Assembly (NCBI GenBank): GCA_031288955.1
Contig: JAITQJ010000012.1
Location: 1-12,752 of the forward strand
DNA: 12,752 nt
DNA from: Planctomycetaceae bacterium
GTDB lineage: Bacteria > Planctomycetota > Planctomycetia > Pirellulales > Thermoguttaceae
Reading direction: 5' to 3'
Position 1 is the stretch's first letter, and every line of letters begins with the position of its first letter. The translations under genes and the position numbers were made by a program. This document shows positions 1-6,828 of this stretch, piece by piece. The notes beneath the pieces were generated by a model that was not told where the DNA came from, ran no database searches, and saw only the letters and a list, made by a program, of their open reading frames with translations.

Positions 1-2787
1 GACAAAACCGTACTCCATCATACTGCGGATTATCGAGTCTATTGACGAATCCCGAAGCCGCCAATCCAGAATATTAACTGATTGAATTTTTTCCGTAAAA
101 GCACTCGTAACCGTACGGATTGCCGTCTCAAATATCTCCGGTATCGCCGCCGACTCGTTAAGCGATTGATATACCGGAACAATCATCAGATACAACTCTG
201 TCGTCTCGGCAGAATCCGGCATTTCCGCTGCAAGTTCCCGCGTTTGTTCGAGAAGCGAATTCGCCGCCTTCATTCTGCCGACCTGCACCAGTGCTTTCGC
301 CAGCAGCGCACAAGGCTTGCCTTGTTTCAATGCGGTATCAATCAACTCAATACACTGCCGGCATTCGTCAACCAACTTCACCGTTTCCTCAAACGCCATC
401 GGATTCGCTTCCTTCGTAATGTACGGATATGTTCCGCTGCCCTGCGTTTTTTCCAATGCGATTTTTGCTAACAGCAATTCCGCTAAACAACAGGCACGCT
501 CGTCGATTTTCGTCAACGCTCTACAAGCCGTTAAGGTTTTGTCCCAAAGTTTTCGGGCAGATTCACGGTCGCTTGTCCCCTGAATTTGCATCGATAAGCG
601 GTCAAGCAATGCCGACCATAGAGCCGTCCGGTCGCCTTCGGCAACCAGTTCTGCCGCCGCAAATGCTTCGTTTTGGACGTATTGGCGAATCTCCGGCTCT
701 TCCTGATATGTATTGCAAAGCAGCAGATATTCCCGAACAAGCCGGCTCCGCAACCGGCTCTGTTCTTTTTGTCCGCTAATCCGTTCAAGCGTTTGACCGG
801 CAAGATGAAGAAGCCCCGACTGTATCAGCCGTTCGCAGCACCGTCCTAACTCCTGATCGCCGTTCTGTTTTGCCGGATTCGGTATTGCACACGCCGCAAA
901 ATCGGCATCCGTTCCTTTTCCTCCCGCAATGTTCAGGTACCGCTGTACTTCTGCCGCCGACTTTGTTTTCGACATTAACGCTAACGTTGCCGCCGCAGCG
1001 TCCAAGCGGTGAATCCGCAGTTGCTCCATCGCCAAAAACCGATAAACATTGTCCCGCAATTCCGGTTCTGAAACCGTTTTTAGCGTTGCCAGTGCGTCGG
1101 CAAAAAACCGTCCGATAATTTGCAGCCGTGCCAGTTCAGCAAGTTGCTGCGGTGCCGCTTCAGGAATTGCCAATACGCTATGCAGCGTCTTTTTCGCTTC
1201 GGTAAAAGTACCGGCGGCAATCTGCTGTTCACCGACACGCTGCAACAAGTCAATGCGTTCGTCCGGCTTCTGCATTTTCTGCGCCGCTGCCGCTGCTTTG
1301 CGTAAAACACGAACCGCATCGGCACTCCGGTTGAACATCAGATAACTCTGCCCCGTCAGGAGCAATGTCTGTACCGACTGCCTGTCAAGGCGGTTGAGCA
1401 TCGGCGATGCGTCAATTTCCTCCACCGGCACCGAAATAACTTCCTCTGATGTTGTCCAGTCATCAAAGACAGTATCCGTATTCATCTTCGGCAAATCTTC
1501 ACGTTCGGGTAAATTTAATGCCGCCCTGATTGCCGGCGACTGCGGATTGTCGAGCAAATGCAGCACAGGCTGTTTGACCGCATCAGAAAAATCCGGCGAA
1601 AGTGTAACACTTTCCTTGAACATCGAGTACATTTCCCGGTCGCACATCAGCCGTGAATCGGCAACCTGCCGCAGCAACTCAAGTTGCGTTTGTGCGTCCG
1701 CCGTCTGTCCAATCCAATGAAAAACTTCACGGACGATATTTTTTGCCCTGTCGGGATACATCATCGGCTTGTCCGTTGCCTCGGTCGGCAGAACGAGCAT
1801 TTCCGGTTCGGTTATCTTGATTTGCGGCGGTCTGCCGGAATAAGCCAGAAGCAGTTCTAAAGTCCGCGCCATTTCGACAGGATTACGGATTCTTTTGAAC
1901 GTGCTGACCGCATCGTTAATCATACCGGTGCGCATTTGTTCGCCGGCAATCAAACGAAAGGCTTTGTTTTGCTGGTCGAGCGAAAGCACCAGCACGAATT
2001 CGAGTTGCTGACGAAAAAATGCGGGCAAATCCTGCGAGTCAGGCAAAACCGCAAACACGGTAACCGTTCCAAAAAACGTGTCTTCATTGACTTTGGAATT
2101 CAGCCGCTGGTCGGATGCAACGGACAGCCGGTTGCTTTCGGCGATAAGGACTTTGGCACTAGGAAATTTTTTCAGACGCAGATACATCAATGCCTGTGAA
2201 ACAAGAACCCGGCAGCGCATTGACAGAGCAAGACTGCTTGTTCCGAGTCTTTCTAGCGGTTCGTCGATTGTTAAATCAACATCGTTTCTTGCCAGTGTAA
2301 CCGCAATCGTCGCAACGGCAGTGATTCGGTTATAATTTGAATCAATGAACATTGCTTCCTTAATTGATTGATTGATGAAACGCTGAATACGCTGATTTTG
2401 AAGAAATGTGCTTTTTGAATCACGTGCGGTTTGAATATCGATTTTTGTCCGTTCTTCCCAATAGCGGTCGCTTTCGGGGTCAAGTGCTGAATAATCCGGC
2501 TTGAAATCATCGACGTATGTTAGTTTTTTGACGACTTCGATTCCGGTACCGAGGAGAACGGCACTGACGAGAACAAAAAGCACGCTGCCGAAAAAGAACC
2601 GCCAGAATAGTGTCCGTTCAACTTGTTTTTCGAGTTCTGTTGCGGGCTGATGTGTATCGGCTTGCCAAACACCGCTAGACAGTTTTTCTGCCGGCTCGTT
2701 GTGTCCACTGATAGCCAAATCGAACCGCGACGGCGGAACGTGTTCTTTATTAGACGGTTCCTGATTGTTAAAGGTCGGCAGACTCAT
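1..2787 (-). CDS. Large single-pass membrane protein with helical repeats, partial (C-terminus off left edge)
   Basis: The reading frame starts at an ATG at 2787-2785 and stays open to base 1, giving 929 residues with no stop, so the C-terminus lies outside the window. Residues 1-60 are polar and probably cytoplasmic. Residues 62-83 (WRFFFGSVLFVLVSAVLLGTG) form one hydrophobic membrane segment. The rest is long, mostly alpha-helical and rich in Ala, Leu, Glu, Gln and Arg, with stretches that read like TPR-type helix pairs, for example around residues 480-590 (LLTGQSYLMFNRSADAVRVL). I recognise no catalytic motif. A promoter with a perfect -10 lies 32 bases upstream (2819-2847), and no clear Shine-Dalgarno is visible. 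It follows mcsB by 65 bases on the same strand. All competing frames here are shorter and give arginine-rich or low-complexity translations. Helical-repeat scaffold is inference; no function is assigned. Confidence 0.85.
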   Translation of the reverse strand, partial: MSLPTFNNQEPSNKEHVPPSRFDLAISGHNEPAEKLSSGVWQADTHQPATELEKQVERTLFWRFFFGSVLFVLVSAVLLGTGIEVVKKLTYVDDFKPDYSALDPESDRYWEERTKIDIQTARDSKSTFLQNQRIQRFINQSIKEAMFIDSNYNRITAVATIAVTLARNDVDLTIDEPLERLGTSSLALSMRCRVLVSQALMYLRLKKFPSAKVLIAESNRLSVASDQRLNSKVNEDTFFGTVTVFAVLPDSQDLPAFFRQQLEFVLVLSLDQQNKAFRLIAGEQMRTGMINDAVSTFKRIRNPVEMARTLELLLAYSGRPPQIKITEPEMLVLPTEATDKPMMYPDRAKNIVREVFHWIGQTADAQTQLELLRQVADSRLMCDREMYSMFKESVTLSPDFSDAVKQPVLHLLDNPQSPAIRAALNLPEREDLPKMNTDTVFDDWTTSEEVISVPVEEIDASPMLNRLDRQSVQTLLLTGQSYLMFNRSADAVRVLRKAAAAAQKMQKPDERIDLLQRVGEQQIAAGTFTEAKKTLHSVLAIPEAAPQQLAELARLQIIGRFFADALATLKTVSEPELRDNVYRFLAMEQLRIHRLDAAAATLALMSKTKSAAEVQRYLNIAGGKGTDADFAACAIPNPAKQNGDQELGRCCERLIQSGLLHLAGQTLERISGQKEQSRLRSRLVREYLLLCNTYQEEPEIRQYVQNEAFAAAELVAEGDRTALWSALLDRLSMQIQGTSDRESARKLWDKTLTACRALTKIDERACCLAELLLAKIALEKTQGSGTYPYITKEANPMAFEETVKLVDECRQCIELIDTALKQGKPCALLAKALVQVGRMKAANSLLEQTRELAAEMPDSAETTELYLMIVPVYQSLNESAAIPEIFETAIRTVTSAFTEKIQSVNILDWRLRDSSIDSIIRSMMEYGFV

Positions 2788-2818
2788 TGGATATACTCAA
2801 CGACGTTTGAACGGTGTC

Positions 2819-2847
2819 ATTATATCCCTGATGTTTGAAAAAGGCAA
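2819..2847 (-). promoter_or_regulatory. Sigma70-type promoter of the large membrane protein gene
   Basis: Read on the minus strand there is TTGCCT (2847-2842), a 17-base spacer, and a perfect TATAAT (2824-2819). The expected transcript start is near 2812, about 25 bases before the ATG at 2787. The -35 box overlaps the right arm of a small hairpin at the end of mcsB. Confidence 0.6.
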
Positions 2848-2860
2848 ATCGGTCAATGCC
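2838..2860 (-). terminator. Terminator-like hairpin at the end of mcsB
   Basis: On the minus strand GGCA (2860-2857) pairs with TGCC (2846-2843) across a 10-base loop, and a run of five T follows directly (2842-2838). A G-T pair and A-T pairs can extend the stem outward. The mcsB stop codon (2855-2853) is inside the loop. The stem is short, so termination may be partial. The T-run lies in the spacer of the next promoter. Confidence 0.35.
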
Positions 2861-3938
2861 CTTTCAATGTCAAACGCAGAAGTTTGGAACGTTCGATGTC
2901 CCTGTCAGGCTGTTCCAAAATCCTGCCGGTTATCTTTTGCAAATGCGCCGGCTGCGTGTGCAGGAGCAGCCGGTTGATTTTATCAATGCCGATGCCGGTT
3001 AAAATGCCCGTGCTGATTCCTAACCGGACACTCGACAAATGATTCATTGTTTCGATGCTCTCCATCACGCACGCCGTTTGCAGCAGCCCCAACGCCCGGC
3101 AGCAGCGGTCTTGAATCTGTGCTGTTTTTTCCGACAGCAGGTACTCCCGTGCTTTACGTTCGTGTTCGATAATTTGCGGGACGGCTTCAAGCATCGTCCC
3201 GATAATATCCGCTTCGCTTTTGCCGAGCGTTATCTGATTGCTGATTTGAAACAGTTCGCCGAAAGCCTGTGTCCCTTCTCCGTAAAGTCCCCGAACCGTC
3301 AGATACACTTTTTGCAGCGACCGGAACACGTTGTCCATTTCCTTCGTTGCAACAAGTGCCGGTAAATGAAGCATTACACTGACACGCATCCCCGTACCGG
3401 CATTTGTCGGACACGATGTCAAATAACCGTATCGGCTGTCAAAAACATAATCAAGTTGCCCTTCGAGTTGGTTGTCAACGGTATTGACCGTCTGCCAAAC
3501 ATTTTCCAAAGCACTTTCCAGCGTGCCGTCTAAAGTGTCGCCGGCGGTTAAAGAATGAATCCGCAGATGGTCTTCTTCGTTTATCATCACGCAGAACGAT
3601 TCATCTTCGGCAATAAAAGCCGAGCGTTTCGTGTCCGCTTCCGCCAGTTCTTTAGAAATCAGTTGCCGTTCGAGGAGAAAGAGCCGGTCAAGGGCTTCGA
3701 GTTTTTCAATATCGATGAAACCGGCGGTATGTTCTTTCCATACTTCGGCAGCGGCTTGCTGTACACTTTTCCGTACGGCTTTTTTGTCGTTATCGGTACA
3801 TCTGTTCGGGAACGGATAGCGTGCGATATTCCGTGCCAGCCGAATCCGGGTTGACACAACGATACCGTTATTCCGTTTCGGAACATCGGTCTTCGTATCA
3901 AGCCACGGCGGCAATTTGTCAACCAGTTTCGATAACAT
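2853..3938 (-). CDS. mcsB: Protein arginine kinase McsB
   Basis: This cytoplasmic enzyme phosphorylates arginine side chains with ATP; in Bacillus the phosphoarginine tag sends proteins to ClpCP for degradation. The 361-residue product has the expected family length (about 360). Visible landmarks of the ATP:guanido phosphotransferase fold are STRIRLARN (29-37), NEEDHLRI (120-127, catalytic Glu region), the active-site loop CPTNAGTGMR (176-185, Cys176), and the McsB-typical segment GEGTQAFGELFQISNQITLG (220-239). Near the C-terminus RDIERS (346-351) matches the RDxxRA phosphoarginine-binding motif with Ser in place of the final Ala. I chose the ATG at 3938; in-frame TTG codons at 3950 and 3947 would add four or three residues and sit directly behind the stop of the EF-P-like gene. 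No mcsA-like gene is in the window. It is probably cotranscribed with the upstream EF-P-like gene (13 bases between stop and ATG). Confidence 0.95.
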   Translation of the reverse strand: MLSKLVDKLPPWLDTKTDVPKRNNGIVVSTRIRLARNIARYPFPNRCTDNDKKAVRKSVQQAAAEVWKEHTAGFIDIEKLEALDRLFLLERQLISKELAEADTKRSAFIAEDESFCVMINEEDHLRIHSLTAGDTLDGTLESALENVWQTVNTVDNQLEGQLDYVFDSRYGYLTSCPTNAGTGMRVSVMLHLPALVATKEMDNVFRSLQKVYLTVRGLYGEGTQAFGELFQISNQITLGKSEADIIGTMLEAVPQIIEHERKAREYLLSEKTAQIQDRCCRALGLLQTACVMESIETMNHLSSVRLGISTGILTGIGIDKINRLLLHTQPAHLQKITGRILEQPDRDIERSKLLRLTLKGH

Positions 3939-3951
3939 TTTGTACAACAAC

Positions 3952-4515
3952 TTATGCCCGGCTCAAAAAATCGCCGCTGCGGGTGTCGATGCGTACCAAT
4001 TCGCCTTCCTCGAGATATTCCGGCACCTGCACTTCCAGACCGGTCTCTAAAATTGCCGGCTTTGCCCGCGATGTTGCCGAATTACCCCGCGCTGCCGGGT
4101 CGCATTTTGTTACTTTCAGCGTTACCGCCGTCGGTACTTCGATACCGACACATTCGTCGTTATAAATCAATGCCCGAATTCCTTCGAGTTCTTCGGTAAT
4201 ATACTGCATTTCATCGGCAATGTCTGTCTTTTTGACGTTGTACTGGTTGTAGTCCAGATTATCCATAAAGACACATTCATCGGCATCGCTGTACAGATAT
4301 TTGATTTCGCGGCGTTGAAAATCCGCAGAATCCAATGACTCGGTACCTTTGAGCGTGATGTCCGCTTTTTGTTTGGTAACGAGATTTCTTGCGCGGAATT
4401 TGTAGAGTGTTGCCGCCCCGCGGGCAGACGGCGATTGAACGTTAATCGTTTCGATAATGCAGGGCGAACCGTTATAAACGACGACTTCACCCCGTTTTAT
4501 TTCTTTCGCAATCAT
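3952..4515 (-). CDS. efpL: EF-P family translation factor, EfpL/YeiP type
   Basis: EF-P family proteins bind the ribosome between the P and E sites and relieve stalling at proline-rich stretches. The 187 residues form the usual three beta domains (roughly 1-62, 65-127 and 130-186), and the C-terminal signature with KPAILETG and IDTRSGDFLSR is clear. The tip of domain I reads QSPSARGAATLYK (27-39). This matches E. coli YeiP/EfpL (QSPTARGAATLYK) and not canonical EF-P, whose tip carries a modifiable Lys; here Arg32 occupies that position. The ATG at 4515 is preceded by AGGAG with a 5-base gap, one of the few good Shine-Dalgarno sequences in the window. It leads a minus-strand group followed by mcsB. 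Automatic annotation may call it plain efp; the paralogue assignment rests on my memory of the YeiP sequence. Confidence 0.9.
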   Translation of the reverse strand: MIAKEIKRGEVVVYNGSPCIIETINVQSPSARGAATLYKFRARNLVTKQKADITLKGTESLDSADFQRREIKYLYSDADECVFMDNLDYNQYNVKKTDIADEMQYITEELEGIRALIYNDECVGIEVPTAVTLKVTKCDPAARGNSATSRAKPAILETGLEVQVPEYLEEGELVRIDTRSGDFLSRA

Positions 4516-4540
4516 AGAGACTCCTGTACGTTAACTCTGT

Positions 4541-4546
4541 ATTATA
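4541..4546 (-). promoter_or_regulatory. -10 element upstream of the EF-P-like gene
   Basis: A perfect TATAAT is read on the minus strand 26 bases before the ATG at 4515. The bases 17 upstream (CTCCCA, 4569-4564) are a poor -35 and fall inside a hairpin, so only the -10 is well supported. Confidence 0.45.
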
Positions 4547-4549
4547 ACG

Positions 4550-4576
4550 AAAAAACCGCCCGTTGGGAGGACGGGC
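4550..4576 (-). terminator. Intrinsic terminator with no obvious upstream gene
   Basis: On the minus strand GCCCGT (4576-4571) pairs perfectly with ACGGGC (4563-4558) around a 7-base loop. GG and then six T (4555-4550) follow. The orientation fits stopping transcripts that enter from the right on the minus strand. The nearest upstream minus-strand gene is clpS, more than 4 kb away and beyond five plus-strand genes, so it may block antisense transcription of the transporter gene or act in a longer leader. Confidence 0.6.
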
Positions 4577-4631
4577 AGACGAAGTGCAAAAACCTCGTTA
4601 TCCTTTGCTTGATTTGGTACAATGCCGTCAG

Positions 4632-5378
4632 ATGACGATTTCTCCTTATGTTTTCGGTTTGATTGCGGCAGTGTTTTTCGGAATGACCAAGACGGGTGTG
4701 CCGGGCTGCGGTATTCTCGGCGTTCTCGTGATGATGCTCGCCTTTCCCGGAACGGAAAAACTGTCCAGCGGTGCCGTTCTGCCGCTCCTCGTTCTCGGCG
4801 ATATTATTGCCGTTTGGTATTACCGCCGTAATGCCGACTGCCGCCGAATCGTTATCCTGCTGCCGTCCGTTTTCGCAGGGCTGATTCTCGGAACGCTTTT
4901 TATGCGGAGCATTGATGACCGGCAATTCAAAATTTTTCTTGCCGTATTAGTTCTTGTTCTCGTCATCTTTGAACAACTGCGGCGTTGGCAAAACTGGACG
5001 GCATTACCGAAGTCGCGGCTCTTCGTATGGTCAATGGGATTGTTGAGCGGTTTTACAACACTCGTCGGCAATGCGGCAGGACCGGTAATGTCGGTTTATT
5101 GTTCGGCGCAAAACCTGAACAAGCACGATTTTATGGGACTGTTTGCCGTTCTCTTTTTTATCATCAATGTAACAAAATTGCCGCTTATCGGCGGGGCTGT
5201 CCCGGACTTGAATATGATTACAGCCCGGACACTTTGGTTTGATGTAACGATTTTGCCCGGTTTACTTGTTGGTGCTTTCATCGGCAGACAATTATTCAAA
5301 ATCGTTCCTGAACGATACTTTGTCCCGCTGATATTGCTCCTCAATCTTCTCGTACCGGTACAGATGATATTCTTTTAA
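4632..5378 (+). CDS. TauE/SafE family sulfite/organosulfonate-type membrane transporter
   Basis: This is a 248-residue inner-membrane protein made almost entirely of hydrophobic segments, about seven to eight helices, for example 5-18, 25-39, 47-63, 73-91, 100-114, 131-147, 165-186, 203-218 and 229-246. The N-terminal half has FFGMTKTGVPGCGILGVLV (15-33) and the second half GNAAGPVMSVY (146-156), which match the two-fold repeat of TauE/SafE proteins that export sulfite, sulfoacetate or related anions. The substrate cannot be told from the sequence. I chose the ATG at 4632; an in-frame TTG at 4563 would add a polar tail running through a terminator stem. No Shine-Dalgarno is seen, and a TACAAT at 4618-4623 is so close to the ATG that the message could be almost leaderless. 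The gene is divergent from the EF-P-like gene. Confidence 0.85.
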   Translation: MTISPYVFGLIAAVFFGMTKTGVPGCGILGVLVMMLAFPGTEKLSSGAVLPLLVLGDIIAVWYYRRNADCRRIVILLPSVFAGLILGTLFMRSIDDRQFKIFLAVLVLVLVIFEQLRRWQNWTALPKSRLFVWSMGLLSGFTTLVGNAAGPVMSVYCSAQNLNKHDFMGLFAVLFFIINVTKLPLIGGAVPDLNMITARTLWFDVTILPGLLVGAFIGRQLFKIVPERYFVPLILLLNLLVPVQMIFF

Positions 5379-5382
5379 CCGC

Positions 5383-5395
5383 TATAATTATTATA
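5383..5395. repeat. AT-rich perfect palindrome (TATAAT-T-ATTATA)
   Basis: A 13-base perfect palindrome lies four bases after the transporter stop codon. It presents a consensus -10 hexamer on both strands, but neither direction has a recognisable -35 at 16-18 bases. It could be a symmetric promoter core or simply an AT-rich dyad. The rest of the 173-base gap to the next gene holds small hairpins at 5498-5508 and 5513-5537 just before the next Shine-Dalgarno. Confidence 0.35.
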
Positions 5396-5551
5396 AACAG
5401 AACACAGCAGAAGAAATACTTCCGATTCGGCATTATTTTGTTATACACAAGAGGAAGTTTTGACGAACAGGGAACAAAGTGCCTGTATTTTAACGGGCGG
5501 TGAAACCGTTTGCCGGTTAACTTCCCCCGCTTACCGGTCGGAGAATAATCA

Positions 5552-6256
5552 ATGCGTTTGCCGATTTTTGCCGTTTCGTTCCTTTGCTTTGCCCTTTGGT
5601 GCGTCCTTGCCGATGCCCAAATACCAGAAAACGCCCGGTTTCAGCCCGGCAGTTATGCGTTCGGTCCGTATGTTCCGCGTTATGCTCCGCAGCCTTTACC
5701 GGCTGCTGCTAACGAAGAGGAAACAGTTGCGGCAGAAAAAAATGCCGATACCGAGAAAGCCGGGGAGGATACTGCGACAGATTGGGAAAAGAAATTCGCC
5801 CCCATTTTTAATGCGGCAAAGAATGGTGCTGCAAGACAACCGATGCCCGGCACGTATCCGCCGGCACTTCTGACCCCAAGTGAACCGGTGCCGCATTTAA
5901 GTTTCGCTTACGATAAATGGAGCCGCCGTTTTAATTTGATTCCTTATGAACCGGGTTATGCAATGAGTCCGACGGAGTTTCCGGCTGGCACGTCGCCGAT
6001 GTACGTTTTTGTATCATCAATGTCCTCGCAGTCGGTAATACAGCCGCCGGTGCGGTATATGAGTTATTATGACCCTGACCCGGTTGTTTTACCTGCCAGT
6101 ATCCGATTGAGAGGTTCGCGGTTTTTCCAAAAGGATATGCAGCCGATGCCGATGCCGGTACCGAAGCCGGTCAATGCAGTACCGGCAGGTACTCCTCCGC
6201 GGACGCAAATTGGTAAAGCCGTACAAAACACTTTCGGCGATTTCAAGTTGCAATAG
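5552..6256 (+). CDS. Secreted proline-rich protein of unknown function
   Basis: The 234-residue product begins with a clear Sec signal peptide: MRLP, a hydrophobic core to about residue 19, and an ADA|Q cleavage site after Ala22. The mature part is rich in Pro, Ala, Tyr and Met. It holds an acidic Ala/Glu stretch (about 50-77), a middle segment with aromatic residues (117-135), and a C-terminal stretch where MPMPVPKPV is repetitive. No cysteines remain in the mature part and no catalytic motif is seen, so a structural or periplasmic/cell-surface role is the most that can be inferred. The ATG at 5552 has GGAG at 5540-5543 with an 8-base gap. A longer overlapping frame starting at a TTG at 5460 is judged spurious. 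I do not recognise the family. Confidence 0.75.
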   Translation: MRLPIFAVSFLCFALWCVLADAQIPENARFQPGSYAFGPYVPRYAPQPLPAAANEEETVAAEKNADTEKAGEDTATDWEKKFAPIFNAAKNGAARQPMPGTYPPALLTPSEPVPHLSFAYDKWSRRFNLIPYEPGYAMSPTEFPAGTSPMYVFVSSMSSQSVIQPPVRYMSYYDPDPVVLPASIRLRGSRFFQKDMQPMPMPVPKPVNAVPAGTPPRTQIGKAVQNTFGDFKLQ

Positions 6257-6265
6257 TGAACAAAC

Positions 6266-6333
6266 TGAACGTTAGGGCAGTTCTCAAAACCGGCTTCGCC
6301 GTCCGCCTGTGAACGTCAGGGCGGCTCTTGAAA
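6266..6333 (+). repeat. Imperfect 23/24-base direct repeat pair flanking a small hairpin
   Basis: Copy 1 is 6266-6288 and copy 2 is 6310-6333. Both begin TGAACGT and share most of the following bases. The differences are four transitions plus one inserted base. Between them is a CGGC-TTC-GCCG hairpin (6291-6301). Copy 2 ends in the TTGAAA that also serves as the -35 of the thioesterase promoter. Confidence 0.5.
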
Positions 6334-6338
6334 TTTTT
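6303..6338 (+). terminator. Possible terminator after the secreted-protein gene
   Basis: CCGCC (6303-6307) pairs with GGCGG (6320-6324), extended by T-A and G-C pairs with one bulged G, around a 7-base loop. A five-T run follows at 6334-6338. The nine-base gap between stem and T-run makes it a weak intrinsic terminator. Confidence 0.3.
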
Positions 6339-6356
6339 CCCGGAACGTTGGATAAT
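6328..6356 (+). promoter_or_regulatory. Sigma70-type promoter of the thioesterase gene
   Basis: TTGAAA (6328-6333), a 17-base spacer and GATAAT (6351-6356) form a near-consensus promoter. The expected start site is about 20 bases before the ATG at 6383, giving a short leader without a Shine-Dalgarno. Confidence 0.65.
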
Positions 6357-6382
6357 ATATCCTCCGTTCCTTTACAAACGAT

Positions 6383-6790
6383 ATGTCTCTTTCTGATATT
6401 ATTTCCCGTTTTCGTGCTGACCGCTATGCAATGGACGTTACCGGTATCGAAATTGTCGATGCCAAAGCGGATTACGCCAAAGTGAAACTAGAAGTCGGTG
6501 ATAAACATCAAAACGCCGTCGGCATTATGCAGGGCGGAGCCGTTTTTACCCTTGCCGATTTTGCGTTTGCCGTTGCCTCTAACAACGCCGCAGCAGAGGA
6601 AGAGGCGACCGTGGCGATTGAATGTCATATTTCATTCCTCAAGCCGGTAACCAGCGGCACGCTTTACGCCGAAGCAAAACTTGAATCCAAGAGCCGCTCA
6701 TTGGCAACGTATGACATTCCGATAACCAATGAAAACGGGGAACTGGTCGCTAAATTTCACGGCAGAGGCTTTGTACGGCGAAAACGATAG
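6383..6790 (+). CDS. PaaI-type hotdog-fold acyl-CoA thioesterase
   Basis: The 135-residue cytoplasmic protein matches a single hotdog domain. The signature MQGGAVFTLADFAFA (49-63) is the helix motif of PaaI-like thioesterases, usually HGGxxxxLAD, and the following strand IECHISFLKPVTSGTLYAEA (79-98) is also typical. These enzymes hydrolyse acyl-CoA thioesters as tetramers; the substrate cannot be read here. The His of HGG is Gln50 here, a variation I believe occurs in other family members; Asp59 is kept. It has its own promoter at 6328-6356 and a terminator-like hairpin just after its stop, so it is probably a single-gene transcript. No Shine-Dalgarno is visible before the ATG. Confidence 0.88.
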   Translation: MSLSDIISRFRADRYAMDVTGIEIVDAKADYAKVKLEVGDKHQNAVGIMQGGAVFTLADFAFAVASNNAAAEEEATVAIECHISFLKPVTSGTLYAEAKLESKSRSLATYDIPITNENGELVAKFHGRGFVRRKR

Positions 6791-6793
6791 CGA

Positions 6794-6828
6794 GGACATC
6801 TGGATAATCATTTCCTTGTCCGTTTTTT
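6794..6828 (+). terminator. Terminator-like hairpin after the thioesterase gene
   Basis: GGACA (6794-6798) pairs with TGTCC (6817-6821), with a possible inner GGA/TCC pair, followed by six T at 6823-6828. The right arm is also part of the next promoter's -35 and the T-run lies in its spacer. Confidence 0.4.

Noticed and set aside
82..2335. Many plus-strand frames of 80-130 codons across the left region
   Set aside because: They are antisense to one continuous minus-strand frame from 2787 to base 1 and their translations are Arg/Cys/His-rich, typical of shadow frames.
5460..5873. A 137-codon plus-strand frame with a TTG start preceded by a purine-rich GAGGAAG
   Set aside because: It overlaps most of the signal-peptide protein at 5552 in another frame, and the overlapping part is Arg/Pro/Lys-rich with no recognisable fold. 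The ATG frame has a better Shine-Dalgarno and a clear signal peptide.
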